Shown here one piece after another: positions 29,488-39,409 of a DNA stretch of 64,000 nucleotides. Position 1 is the stretch's first letter. The number at the start of each line of letters is the position of its first letter. This stretch comes from an uncultured Bacteroides sp. GTDB lineage: Bacteria > Bacteroidota > Bacteroidia > Bacteroidales > Bacteroidaceae. Position numbers and translations under genes: made by a program. Location of the stretch: NCBI GenBank assembly GCA_900755095.1, contig CAAEFE010000120.1:1-64000 (forward strand). Direction: 5' to 3'. Under the pieces are notes generated by a model. That model saw only the letters and a list, made by a program, of their open reading frames with translations. It made no database searches and had not been told where the DNA came from.

Positions 29488-31416
29488 ATGGAAAAAACAT
29501 TGAAGGGCATAGTGCAATATGCCCGCAAAAATTATTTCAGTTATTGGGTTATTTTAGGTATTGACACGGCAATTTCTGTATTATGTTCGTTGGTCGCTTA
29601 TGCGGTAATTCATTATATGGCGCATGTTCCAATGACCGACTGGATGCTTTGTAAATTTGCTTGCGTTTCTTTGGTGGCAAGTGTTGCGGGCTCTTTATTA
29701 TTCCATACTTATCGTAATACAATTCGTTTCTCACAGGCACGTGAACTTTGGCGTATCATGTGTGCCGTTTTATTTAAAATTGCCTGTTTGGTCATTATTT
29801 CTTTTGGAGTTATATATGAGACCCAATTGCCATATAATTATAAAATATCCTATCTTCTATTTGATGGTTTATTGACTTTAGTGATCTTGACGACCTTCCG
29901 TGTATCATTGATAATCGTCTATGATTTTTTATTGGATTGGGTGAATAAAAAGAACACACGTATTCTTATTTATGGTACTAATGAAGAGAGTGTAGCCTTG
30001 AAGTTACGTCTTAGGGATAGTGCACATTATAAAGTAGCCGGTTTTTATGTATATGGTAAAAATAACAGCCGACGCCGATTGGCAGATCTTCCCGTTTATT
30101 ACTTTGAAAATGAATCGGATGTTGATTATATCATGCGGAAGCGCGGAATTAAGGGGATTCTGTTTGCCCGTTATGAAGATACCCGCTTGGAAGAAAAACG
30201 ACTTCTGGAATATTGTAAAAACAATGAACTTAAAACATTGATAGCTCCTACTATCAGTGAAGCGGATTCTGATGGAAACTTTCATCAGTGGGTACGTCCT
30301 ATTAAGATTGAGGATTTGTTGGGTCGTGCCGAAATTAATATCAACCTTCGTCAAGTTGCAGAAGAATTCAGGGGAAAAGTGGTGTTGGTGACTGGTGCGG
30401 CAGGCAGTATTGGCAGTGAACTTTGCCGTCAATTAGTGCAGATGGGAATTCAGAAACTTATCATGTTCGACTCTGCAGAAACACCTTTGCATAATGTCCG
30501 TCTTGAGTTTGAGAAAAAATATCCAAATATAGATTTTGTTCCGGTGATTGGTGATGTGCGTGTGAAAGAGCGAGTTCGTATGGTGTTTGATCTTTATCAT
30601 CCTCAAATCGTCTTTCATGCTGCTGCTTATAAACATGTGCCTTTGATGGAAGAAAATCCTTGTGAAGCTGTACTTGTCAATGTGACCGGTTCTCGTCAGG
30701 TGGCTGATATGGCTGTAGAATATGGTGCTGAAAAGATGATTATGGTGTCTACGGATAAAGCTGTAAATCCTACTAATGTAATGGGCTGTTCCAAGCGTTT
30801 AGCTGAAATCTATGTTCAAAGTCTGGGATGTGCTATCCGTGAAGGAAAAGTGAAAGGTCATACCAAATTTATCACCACCCGTTTTGGTAATGTATTGGGT
30901 AGTAACGGTTCTGTCATTCCTCGTTTTAAAGAACAGATAGAGAATGGTGGGCCGGTAACTGTTACTCACCCCGATATTATTCGTTTTTTCATGACCATTC
31001 CCGAAGCTTGCCGTCTGGTAATGGAGGCTGCTACCATGGGTGAGGGCAATGAGATCTTTGTTTTTGAGATGGGAAAAGCAGTCAAGATCGTCGATCTAGC
31101 GACTCGTATGATCGAATTGGCTGGCTATCGTCCGGGTGAAGACATCAAAATAGAATTCACGGGATTACGTCCGGGTGAAAAATTGTATGAAGAGGTGTTG
31201 AGCGATAAAGAAAATACGATTCCGACAGAGAATAAGAAAATCATGATAGCTAAAGTTCGTCGGTATGAATATGCTGATATTCTTGATACTTATGCAGAGT
31301 TTGAGAAGTTGTCGCGTGCGGTAAAGATCATGGATACTGTGCGGTTGATGAAGAAAATAGTTCCGGAGTTCAAATCAAAAAATTCTCCGCGATTTGAAGT
31401 TTTAGATAAAGAATAA
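29488..31416 (+). CDS. Membrane UDP-sugar 4,6-dehydratase (PglF/WbpM/CapD type)
   Basis: A 642-residue polysaccharide-biosynthesis enzyme. About four N-terminal membrane helices (residues 15-150) are followed by a linker domain and then a short-chain dehydrogenase domain. The NAD(P) motif is VTGAAGSIGSELCRQ. The members of this group dehydrate UDP-GlcNAc to a 4-keto-6-deoxy sugar, the entry step to QuiNAc, FucNAc and bacillosamine-type sugars. It likely feeds the initiating sugar made with the epimerase and PglC-type transferase at the operon end. Confidence 0.92.
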   Translation: MEKTLKGIVQYARKNYFSYWVILGIDTAISVLCSLVAYAVIHYMAHVPMTDWMLCKFACVSLVASVAGSLLFHTYRNTIRFSQARELWRIMCAVLFKIACLVIISFGVIYETQLPYNYKISYLLFDGLLTLVILTTFRVSLIIVYDFLLDWVNKKNTRILIYGTNEESVALKLRLRDSAHYKVAGFYVYGKNNSRRRLADLPVYYFENESDVDYIMRKRGIKGILFARYEDTRLEEKRLLEYCKNNELKTLIAPTISEADSDGNFHQWVRPIKIEDLLGRAEININLRQVAEEFRGKVVLVTGAAGSIGSELCRQLVQMGIQKLIMFDSAETPLHNVRLEFEKKYPNIDFVPVIGDVRVKERVRMVFDLYHPQIVFHAAAYKHVPLMEENPCEAVLVNVTGSRQVADMAVEYGAEKMIMVSTDKAVNPTNVMGCSKRLAEIYVQSLGCAIREGKVKGHTKFITTRFGNVLGSNGSVIPRFKEQIENGGPVTVTHPDIIRFFMTIPEACRLVMEAATMGEGNEIFVFEMGKAVKIVDLATRMIELAGYRPGEDIKIEFTGLRPGEKLYEEVLSDKENTIPTENKKIMIAKVRRYEYADILDTYAEFEKLSRAVKIMDTVRLMKKIVPEFKSKNSPRFEVLDKE

Positions 31417-31432
31417 TAAACTAGAAGATTTT

Positions 31433-32269
31433 ATGAATAAACTATTTTATATGTATATGAATGTACAAGGCATGAGACGCAATGTGTTTACCTGCCTGAT
31501 TACGATATTTTTACTCGCGTCTTGTCAATCATACAAAAAGGTGCCTTACTTGCAGGATGTGGAAGTTATGGAACAGACAGCTCAGCAGGAAAATCTGTAT
31601 GATGCCAAGATAATGCCTAAAGACCTGCTTACTATTGTTGTTTCATGTACCAGTCCGGAGTTGGCGGTTCCTTTTAATCTGACAGTAGCTAGTCCTGCTA
31701 GTGTGGCTACTACTGGAAATTCGCAGTTGACTGTCCAGCCCGTTCTACAACCTTATCTGGTGGATAATGGAGGAAAGATTAATTTTCCTGTTTTAGGTGA
31801 GTTAAAAGTAGGAGGATTAACAAAGAGAGAGGCTGAACAGCTGATAATAGACAAATTGAAACCTTATATTAAGGAAACGCCGATCGTAACTGTTCGTATG
31901 GTAAACTATAAAATATCTGTATTGGGGGAAGTCACTCGTCCTGGTACATTTACGATCAGCAATGAAAAAGTGAATCTGTTGGAAGCTCTTGCCATGGCAG
32001 GTGATATGACTGTCTGGGGAGTTCGTGATAATGTCAAACTGATTCGTGAGGGTGCTGATGGTAAACAGGAGATCGTGACGTTAGATTTAAACAAAGCAGA
32101 GACCATTCTTTCCCCTTATTATTGGTTGCAGCAGAATGATATTGTTTATGTGACTCCTAATAAAGCAAAAGCCCGAAACTCCGATATAGGTAACAGTACC
32201 AGCTTGTGGTTCTCCGCTACTTCTATTCTGGTATCATTGGCAAGTTTATTAGTAACAATCTTCAAATAG
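31433..32269 (+). CDS. wza: Wza-like polysaccharide export lipoprotein
   Basis: A 278-residue outer-membrane export protein. A lipobox (LLASC) follows the signal peptide. The poly-export domain (IMPKDLLTIVVSC) and a SLBB-like domain (ISVLGEVTRPGTFTI) are visible, and the C terminus ends with a hydrophobic segment as in Bacteroides Wza homologues. It forms the channel through which capsule leaves the cell, coupled to the Wzc protein encoded 10 bases later. Confidence 0.92.
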   Translation: MNKLFYMYMNVQGMRRNVFTCLITIFLLASCQSYKKVPYLQDVEVMEQTAQQENLYDAKIMPKDLLTIVVSCTSPELAVPFNLTVASPASVATTGNSQLTVQPVLQPYLVDNGGKINFPVLGELKVGGLTKREAEQLIIDKLKPYIKETPIVTVRMVNYKISVLGEVTRPGTFTISNEKVNLLEALAMAGDMTVWGVRDNVKLIREGADGKQEIVTLDLNKAETILSPYYWLQQNDIVYVTPNKAKARNSDIGNSTSLWFSATSILVSLASLLVTIFK

Positions 32270-32279
32270 TAATATAGAT

Positions 32280-34706
32280 ATGATTGAGGAAAAAAGAGAG
32301 AACCGGGGTGAGCAACCGGAAGAGCAGGTGAATATTCAGGAAATCCTTTTCCGTTACTTGATCCACTGGCCCTGGTTTGTGGTTTCTGTAATAATCTGTA
32401 TCGTCTGCGCATGGGGCTACCTGCGTCTGGCCACTCCTGTCTATAATATATCCGCTACAGTCTTAATCAAGGATGACAAGAAAGGCGGTGGTGCGAGCAT
32501 GTCCTCCGAACTGGAAAAGATGGGACTGGACGGTTTCGTTTCCTCGTCGAACAACGTAGACAATGAAATCGAGGTGTTGAAATCAAAGTCTCTTGCCCGT
32601 GAAGTGGTCAACAATCTGGGACTGTTTGTGACTTATAAGGATGAAGATGAGTTTCCTAGTAGGGAACTTTACCGTACCTCACCCGTAGTGGTGAGTTTGA
32701 CTCCACAGGAGGCGGAAAAACTGTCTGCACCAATGGAAGTGGAGATGACTTTATTTCCCAATGGAGGGATGGATGCATTGATAACAGTGAAAGACAAAGA
32801 GTACCGGAAACAATTCGATAAATTACCTGCCGTATTCCCGACCGATGAGGGGACGGTCGCCTTTTTTGAAAGCAAGGATACATTGACGACCAATCAGGCT
32901 AAGGAGGAAAGTAAAGAGCGTCATATAAAAGCTTTTATAAACCGGCCGATGTCTGTGGCCAAAGGATATATCCAGTCCTTGTCGATAGCCCCTACATCAA
33001 AAAACACTTCTGTAGCCGTTCTTTCGTTAAAGAACCCAAATACCCGGCGTGGCAAGGACTTCATCAACAAACTCCTTGAGATGTACAATATCAATGCCAA
33101 TAATGACAAGAATGAGGTAGCTCAAAAAACCGCAGAATTCATCGACGAACGTATCGGCATTATTTCCAAGGAACTTGGAAGTACCGAACAAGACTTGGAG
33201 AACTTCAAGCGTAGCGCCGGAATTACAGATTTGAGCAGTGAGGCGCAAATAGCCTTAACTGGTAATGCTGAATATGAAAAAAAGCGTGTGGAAAACCAGA
33301 CTCAAATCAATTTGGTGATGGATTTGCAACGCTATATGCAAGGTAATGAATATGAGGTCCTGCCAAGTAATATTGGATTACAGGATGCGGCATCAGCTGG
33401 TGCAATAGACAGATATAATGAAATGTTGGTTGAAAGAAAGCGTTTGCTCCGTACATCAACCGAGAATAATCCGACGATCATAAATTTGGATACTAGTATC
33501 CGTGCGATGCGGAGCAATGTACAGGCTACGCTGGATGCTACATTGAAAGGATTGCAGATAACCAAAGAAGACCTTGCCCGTGAGGCGAACCGCTATTCTC
33601 GTCGTATTAATGACGCTCCGACCCAGGAACGCCAGTTCGTAAGTATCGCCCGGCAGCAGGAAATTAAGGCCGGTCTTTATTTGATGTTACTTCAAAAACG
33701 TGAAGAGAATGCCATCACTTTGGCAGCTACAGCAAATAATGCCAAGATTATTGATGAAGCGTTAGCGGACGACAATCCGGTTTCTCCTAAGAGGATGATG
33801 GTCTATCTTGCCGCCTTGGTATTAGGAGTAGGATTTCCGGTAGGTATTATTTATCTGATTGGCTTGACCAAATTCAAGATTGAGGGCCGTGCTGATGTTG
33901 AAAAACTAACTTCTCTTCCTGTTATTGGCGATATCCCGTTGGCGGATGAAAAGTCCGGTTCTATAGCTGTATTTGAGAATCATAATAATTTGATGAGCGA
34001 GACATTCCGTAATGTACGTACCAATCTTCAGTTTATGCTTGAAAATGGCAAGAATGTGATTCTGGTGACTTCTACCATCAGTGGTGAAGGTAAGTCTTTC
34101 GTATCATCCAATTTGGCCATCAGTCTTTCTTTATTAGGTAAAAAAGTTGTGATAGTTGGTCTTGACATTCGCAAGCCTGGCTTGAATAAGGTTTTTAATA
34201 TTTCCCAAAAGGAACATGGTATTACCCAGTTTCTGACCAATCCGACAAAGAATCTGATGGATTTAGTACAGCCTTCCGATATGAACGAGAATCTGTTTAT
34301 TCTTCCGGGCGGATCAGTTCCTCCCAATCCAACGGAATTATTGGCCCGTGATGGCTTGGAAAAAGCCATCGAAACGTTGAAAGCTAATTTTGACTATGTG
34401 ATTCTGGATACGGCCCCCGTGGGTATGGTAACTGATACCTTGCTGATAGGGCGTACCGCTGATTTGTCGGTATACGTATGCCGTGCCGATTATACCCGTA
34501 AGGCAGAGTTTACTTTGATCAATGAGCTTATGGAAAACAACAAATTGCCTAACCTCTGTATCGTCATTAACGGCTTGGATCTTCAGAAAAAGAAGTACGG
34601 CTATTATTATGGTTATGGTAAATACGGCAAGTATTATGGCTATGGCAAGCGTTACGGTTATGGCTATGGTTATGGAGAGAAGCATACAAGTCGGGAGGGT
34701 AAATAA
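32280..34706 (+). CDS. wzc: Wzc-like chain-length regulator and tyrosine kinase
   Basis: An 808-residue inner-membrane co-polymerase with a cytoplasmic BY-kinase domain. Two membrane helices (about residues 35-55 and 500-520) flank a long coiled periplasmic part. The kinase has Walker A SGEGKS with Lys605, Walker A' VVIVGLDIRKPGL and Walker B DYVILDTAP. The tail is a tyrosine cluster of alternating Tyr, Gly and Lys (about 784-803), the expected autophosphorylation site. Phosphorylation cycling of such tails controls capsule length and export. Confidence 0.94.
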   Translation: MIEEKRENRGEQPEEQVNIQEILFRYLIHWPWFVVSVIICIVCAWGYLRLATPVYNISATVLIKDDKKGGGASMSSELEKMGLDGFVSSSNNVDNEIEVLKSKSLAREVVNNLGLFVTYKDEDEFPSRELYRTSPVVVSLTPQEAEKLSAPMEVEMTLFPNGGMDALITVKDKEYRKQFDKLPAVFPTDEGTVAFFESKDTLTTNQAKEESKERHIKAFINRPMSVAKGYIQSLSIAPTSKNTSVAVLSLKNPNTRRGKDFINKLLEMYNINANNDKNEVAQKTAEFIDERIGIISKELGSTEQDLENFKRSAGITDLSSEAQIALTGNAEYEKKRVENQTQINLVMDLQRYMQGNEYEVLPSNIGLQDAASAGAIDRYNEMLVERKRLLRTSTENNPTIINLDTSIRAMRSNVQATLDATLKGLQITKEDLAREANRYSRRINDAPTQERQFVSIARQQEIKAGLYLMLLQKREENAITLAATANNAKIIDEALADDNPVSPKRMMVYLAALVLGVGFPVGIIYLIGLTKFKIEGRADVEKLTSLPVIGDIPLADEKSGSIAVFENHNNLMSETFRNVRTNLQFMLENGKNVILVTSTISGEGKSFVSSNLAISLSLLGKKVVIVGLDIRKPGLNKVFNISQKEHGITQFLTNPTKNLMDLVQPSDMNENLFILPGGSVPPNPTELLARDGLEKAIETLKANFDYVILDTAPVGMVTDTLLIGRTADLSVYVCRADYTRKAEFTLINELMENNKLPNLCIVINGLDLQKKKYGYYYGYGKYGKYYGYGKRYGYGYGYGEKHTSREGK

Positions 34707-34738
34707 ACTGCTATTGATAAAACCAAATCAAACATAAT

Positions 34739-36058
34739 ATGCGTGATTTCAAAGAGATTCGGGTCGCAGTAGCCGGAACTGGCTATGTGGGACTGAGCAT
34801 AGCGACACTGCTATCACAACATCATCATGTAACTGCCGTGGATGTAATCCCGGAAAAGGTGGAGAAACTGAACAACAAGGTTTCCCCTATCCAGGATGAT
34901 TATATCGAGAAGTATCTGGCTGAAAAACCGCTTGATCTTGTTGCCACTTTGGACGGGAGGTCAGCCTATGCTGATGCTGACTTTGTGGTAATAGCCGCTC
35001 CTACAAACTACGACCCAGTGAAGAATTACTTCGATACGAGTCGTGTGGAGGAAGTTATCGATCTTGTGCTTGAAGTGAATCCTGATGCCGTAATGGTGAT
35101 CAAATCGACAATTCCGGTGGGCTATGCCCGTAACCTTTATGTAAAATATGCCCAGAAAGGAGTCAAGAAGTTCAACCTGCTGTTTTCACCGGAGTTCCTT
35201 CGTGAAAGCAAGGCCCTTTATGACAATCTCTACCCGAGCCGTATCATCGTAGGTTATCCGAAGATCATTGACGGCTCGGAGTTTGCTGAAGAAAACAAGG
35301 CGATCCGGTCTGTTACGGATGTCACTATGTTACAGGAAGCAGCTAGGACATTTGCCGCCCTTTTGCAGGAAGGGGCTGTCAAAGAAAACATCGACACGCT
35401 CTTCATGGGTATAAAAGAGGCGGAAGCTGTCAAACTCTTTGCCAACACCTATCTGGCTCTCCGTGTCAGCTATTTCAATGAACTTGACACATACGCTGAA
35501 ATGAAAGGATTGGACAGTAAAGCAATCATTGAGGGCGTAGGTCTTGATCCACGTATTGGGACACATTATAACAATCCCTCATTCGGTTATGGTGGTTACT
35601 GTCTGCCGAAAGATACCAAGCAACTCCTTGCCAATTATCAGGATGTTCCCCAGAATATGATGTCCGCAATCGTGGAGTCAAACAAAACCCGTAAGGATTA
35701 TATAGCTGATGCAGTGCTCCGCAAGGCAGGCTATTATACAGGAAATGGACAATGGGATGCATCCAAGGAACATACTTGCGTCATCGGTGTATACCGTTTG
35801 ACCATGAAATCGAACTCTGACAATTTCCGCCAGTCCGCCATCCAAGGTATAATGAAACGTATCAAGGCGAAGGGTGCGGAAGTGATCATCTATGAACCCA
35901 CGCTTGAGGACGGGACTACATTTTTCGGCAGCAGGGTTGTTAACGATCTTGCCGGATTCAAGGTGCAGAGCAAGGCTATCATAGCCAACCGTTTTGACAA
36001 CAGTCTGGAAGATGTGGCAGCCAAGGTTTATACACGTGACATTTTTAGAAGGGACTGA
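34739..36058 (+). CDS. ugd: UDP-glucose/nucleotide-sugar 6-dehydrogenase
   Basis: A 439-residue NAD-dependent enzyme that oxidises C6 of a UDP-hexose to the uronic acid. The Rossmann motif is [30 protein letters not shown] is the substrate loop, and the catalytic Cys lies in [10 protein letters not shown]. With the downstream CapI-like epimerase it should supply UDP-GlcA and UDP-GalA. A UDP-amino-sugar substrate cannot be ruled out. Confidence 0.92.
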   Translation: MRDFKEIRVAVAGTGYVGLSIATLLSQHHHVTAVDVIPEKVEKLNNKVSPIQDDYIEKYLAEKPLDLVATLDGRSAYADADFVVIAAPTNYDPVKNYFDTSRVEEVIDLVLEVNPDAVMVIKSTIPVGYARNLYVKYAQKGVKKFNLLFSPEFLRESKALYDNLYPSRIIVGYPKIIDGSEFAEENKAIRSVTDVTMLQEAARTFAALLQEGAVKENIDTLFMGIKEAEAVKLFANTYLALRVSYFNELDTYAEMKGLDSKAIIEGVGLDPRIGTHYNNPSFGYGGYCLPKDTKQLLANYQDVPQNMMSAIVESNKTRKDYIADAVLRKAGYYTGNGQWDASKEHTCVIGVYRLTMKSNSDNFRQSAIQGIMKRIKAKGAEVIIYEPTLEDGTTFFGSRVVNDLAGFKVQSKAIIANRFDNSLEDVAAKVYTRDIFRRD

Positions 36059-36060
36059 CC

Positions 36061-37125
36061 ATGTTGCCATATAATGTAGAGCTGGACGGAAAGACTGTGC
36101 TTGTAACGGGTGCTGCCGGTTTTATTGGGAGCAACCTTGTCATGCGCCTTTTCCATGATTTCCGAAATATCAGGGTAATCGGTATTGATTCCATCACCGA
36201 TTATTACGATGTCAATATCAAATATGAGCGTCTCAAGGAAATAGAGTCGTTAGACCGTGATTGGACTTTTGTCCGTGCCTCGATTGCCGATAAGGATGCG
36301 GTAGAAAGAATTTTCTCTGAAAACAAAATTTCTGTTGTCGTAAATCTTGCGGCCCAGGCAGGCGTCCGTTACAGTATCACCAATCCTGATGCTTATGTCC
36401 AAAGTAATCTTATCGGTTTCTATAATATCCTTGAAGCCTGCCGTCATTATGAGGTGGAACACTTGGTTTATGCTTCTTCATCATCAGTCTATGGAAGTAA
36501 CAAGAAAGTTCCGTATTCAACTGACGACAAGGTTGACAACCCGGTCAGCCTTTATGCAGCAACAAAGAAGAGTAACGAGTTGATGGCTCACGCATACTCA
36601 AAACTCTATAATATCCCATCAACAGGCTTGCGTTTCTTTACGGTTTATGGTCCTGCAGGTCGTCCGGATATGGCGTATTTCGGGTTTACCGACAAGCTTG
36701 TAAAAGGCGAAACTATCAAGATTTTTAATTATGGTAATTGTAAACGTGATTTTACTTATGTGGATGATATTGTGGAGGGAGTAGTACGTGTTATGCAACA
36801 CGCTCCGGAAAAAGAGAATGGGGAAGACGGACTTCCGATTCCACCATACAAAGTATATAATATCGGTAACAGTCATCCGGAGAGCCTGCTTGAATTTGTA
36901 ACTATTCTTCAGGAAGAGTTGGTCCGTGCCGGTGTGCTTTCGAAAGACTATGATTTTGAGTCCCATAAAGAACTTGTGCCTATGCAACAGGGAGATGTGC
37001 CTGTAACTTACGCTGATACTACTTCATTGGAACAGGATTTTGCTTTTAAACCGGGTACAAGTTTGAGAGATGGACTAAGAAACTTTGCAGAGTGGTATGT
37101 AAAGTTTTATAATACGGAGAAATAA
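36061..37125 (+). CDS. UDP-glucuronate 4-epimerase-like enzyme (CapI type)
   Basis: A 354-residue extended SDR epimerase. NAD motif VTGAAGFIGSNL is at residues 14-25. Ser-Tyr-Lys catalysis is in SSSSVYGSNKK and SLYAATKKSNE, and RDFTYVDDI is the typical CapI-type segment. It begins two bases after the upstream dehydrogenase gene, which supports conversion of UDP-GlcA to UDP-GalA. Confidence 0.88.
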   Translation: MLPYNVELDGKTVLVTGAAGFIGSNLVMRLFHDFRNIRVIGIDSITDYYDVNIKYERLKEIESLDRDWTFVRASIADKDAVERIFSENKISVVVNLAAQAGVRYSITNPDAYVQSNLIGFYNILEACRHYEVEHLVYASSSSVYGSNKKVPYSTDDKVDNPVSLYAATKKSNELMAHAYSKLYNIPSTGLRFFTVYGPAGRPDMAYFGFTDKLVKGETIKIFNYGNCKRDFTYVDDIVEGVVRVMQHAPEKENGEDGLPIPPYKVYNIGNSHPESLLEFVTILQEELVRAGVLSKDYDFESHKELVPMQQGDVPVTYADTTSLEQDFAFKPGTSLRDGLRNFAEWYVKFYNTEK

Positions 37126-37145
37126 AACAATAAAACAATAAAACT

Positions 37146-38195
37146 ATGAGCATTTTTGCGGGTAAAACCCTAATGATTACCGGTGGAACAGGTTCTTTCG
37201 GTAATGCAGTCTTGAATCGTTTCCTTCGTACCGATATCGGTGAAATTCGTATATTTTCACGTGACGAGAAGAAACAGGACGATATGCGCCACGAATATCA
37301 GGTTAAGTATCCTGATGTGGCAAATAAAATAAAATTCTTTATCGGTGATGTACGCAACCTCCAGTCTTGTAGGAACGCTATGCCGGGAGTAGACTATATC
37401 TTCCATGCTGCTGCCTTGAAGCAGGTTCCGAGTTGCGAATTTTTCCCAATGGAAGCTGTCAAGACGAATGTAATCGGTACTGACAATGTATTGACGGCTG
37501 CTATTGAGGCAGGTGTTGGTGCCGTAATCTGCCTTTCCACGGATAAGGCTGCCTATCCAATCAATGCTATGGGTATCACCAAAGCTGTTGAGGAAAAGAT
37601 AGCAGTGGCAAAGAGCCGTTATTCCGGCAAGACCAAGATTTGTTGTACACGTTATGGCAACGTGATGTGTTCCCGTGGTTCAGTCATTCCTCTCTGGATA
37701 GAGCAAATTCGCAATGGTAATCCTGTAACGTTGACCGAGCCTAAAATGACGCGCTTCATCATGTCATTGGAAGAGGCGGTGGATCTCGTATTGTTTGCTT
37801 TCGAACATGGTCAGAATGGTGACATCCTTGTTCAGAAAGCTCCGGCTTGTACCATCCGGACTCAGGCGGAAGCTGTCTGTGAGCTCTTTGGCGGCAAGAA
37901 AGAAGATATTAAGGTTATCGGCATCCGTCATGGAGAGAAAATGTATGAAACATTGCTGACCAATGAGGAATGTGCCAAAGCAGAGGATATGGGCAATTTC
38001 TATCGTGTACCGGCAGATAACCGCGGATTGAATTACGACAAGTATTTCAAAGAGGGTGAGACAGAGCGTAACACGCTTACAGAGTTCAATTCAAACAATA
38101 CGCGAATCCTTAACGTGGAAGAAACCAAAGCCAAGATTGCAGCTTTGGACTATATAAAGAAGGAGTTGAGTGGTGAGGGCAACTTCGTACAATAA
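37146..38195 (+). CDS. capE: CapE-like UDP-GlcNAc 4,6-dehydratase/5-epimerase
   Basis: A 349-residue soluble SDR. NAD motif is ITGGTGSFGNAV. The active-site region has STDKAAYPINAMGITKA, where Met replaces the usual Tyr as in CapE/FlaA1-type inverting dehydratases. It would make UDP-2-acetamido-2,6-dideoxy-beta-L-arabino-4-hexulose. CapF and CapG follow immediately, so the three make the UDP-L-FucNAc pathway known from Staphylococcus aureus. Confidence 0.9.
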   Translation: MSIFAGKTLMITGGTGSFGNAVLNRFLRTDIGEIRIFSRDEKKQDDMRHEYQVKYPDVANKIKFFIGDVRNLQSCRNAMPGVDYIFHAAALKQVPSCEFFPMEAVKTNVIGTDNVLTAAIEAGVGAVICLSTDKAAYPINAMGITKAVEEKIAVAKSRYSGKTKICCTRYGNVMCSRGSVIPLWIEQIRNGNPVTLTEPKMTRFIMSLEEAVDLVLFAFEHGQNGDILVQKAPACTIRTQAEAVCELFGGKKEDIKVIGIRHGEKMYETLLTNEECAKAEDMGNFYRVPADNRGLNYDKYFKEGETERNTLTEFNSNNTRILNVEETKAKIAALDYIKKELSGEGNFVQ

Positions 38196-38202
38196 TAAAA
38201 TT

Positions 38203-39408
38203 ATGAAGATATTAGTAACCGGTGCCAAAGGTTTTGTAGGGAAGAATCTTTGTGCCCAACTTAATAACATCAAGGACGGTAAGGCTCGTTGTTATGGTGA
38301 ACTGAAGATTAGTGACGTATTCGAGTACGATCTTGACTCTACTTCGGAACAACTGGATAATTGGTGCAAAGAGGCCGATTTCGTATTCAATCTTGCCGGG
38401 GTGAACCGCCCTAAAGACAATGATGAATTCATGAAAGGTAACTTCGGTTTTGCAAGTGCACTACTTGACACCTTGAAGAAATATCATAACACTTGTCCCG
38501 TCATGCTTTCCTCCAGTGCGCAAGCCTCGTTGACCGGTCGTTTTGGTAACAGTGAATATGGTCGTAGCAAAAAGGCGGGTGAAGATCTTTTTCTACAATA
38601 CGGCAAAGAGACAGGAGCCAAGGTTTTGGTCTATCGCTTTCCGAACCTTTACGGTAAGTGGTGCCGTCCAAACTATAACAGTGCCGTAGCCACTTTCTGC
38701 AATAATATTGCCAATGACTTGCCTATACAGGTCAACGATCCGAGTGTAGAACTTGAGCTACTTTACATTGATGATCTTGTGGACGAAATGATTCATGCCC
38801 TGAAAGGCGAGGAACATCATTGCGAGTTCGAGGGGCTTGATGTACATCCGGAGGCTGACGGCAGATATTGCTATTGCCCTGTCACCCATAAGGTGACGCT
38901 TGGTGAAATCGTTGACTTATTACATCAATTCGCGGAAATGCCTAAGACACTGATGATTCCAGAAATCCCGGTTGATTCATTTGCCAAACGTCTGTACAGT
39001 ACTTTTTTGAGCTACTTACCAAAAGAAAAAGCGATCTTCGACTTGAAAATGAATGTAGATCAACGTGGCAGTTTCACAGAACTTGTACATACCTTGAATT
39101 GCGGTCAGGTAAGCATTAATATCTCCAAACCAGGTGTAACCAAGGGTGAACACTGGCACAATACCAAATGGGAACAGTTCATTGTAGTCAGTGGGCATGG
39201 TCTTATTCAACTCCGTAAGGAAGGAACAGACGAAGTGCTTAACTATGAGGTGAGCGGAGAGAAAATACAGTCTGTCATCATGCTTCCCGGTTATACTCAT
39301 AACATCATCAATCTTTCTGATACGGAAGATTTGGTGACAGTGATGTACTGCAATGAGGTATTCAATCCTAATAAGCCGGATACATACTTTGATAAAGTAG
39401 AAAAATAA
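38203..39408 (+). CDS. capF: CapF-like SDR-cupin reductase
   Basis: A 401-residue bifunctional enzyme. The N-terminal SDR domain (VTGAKGFVGKNL) acts as reductase and the C-terminal cupin (GEHWHNTKWEQFIVVSG) as the 3-epimerase with a metal site. It gives UDP-N-acetyl-L-talosamine for CapG. The start at 38203 is chosen because it begins MKILVTGAKG 7 bases after the capE stop, whereas the longer frame from 38170 overlaps capE. Confidence 0.9.
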   Translation: MKILVTGAKGFVGKNLCAQLNNIKDGKARCYGELKISDVFEYDLDSTSEQLDNWCKEADFVFNLAGVNRPKDNDEFMKGNFGFASALLDTLKKYHNTCPVMLSSSAQASLTGRFGNSEYGRSKKAGEDLFLQYGKETGAKVLVYRFPNLYGKWCRPNYNSAVATFCNNIANDLPIQVNDPSVELELLYIDDLVDEMIHALKGEEHHCEFEGLDVHPEADGRYCYCPVTHKVTLGEIVDLLHQFAEMPKTLMIPEIPVDSFAKRLYSTFLSYLPKEKAIFDLKMNVDQRGSFTELVHTLNCGQVSINISKPGVTKGEHWHNTKWEQFIVVSGHGLIQLRKEGTDEVLNYEVSGEKIQSVIMLPGYTHNIINLSDTEDLVTVMYCNEVFNPNKPDTYFDKVEK

Positions 39409-39409
39409 T

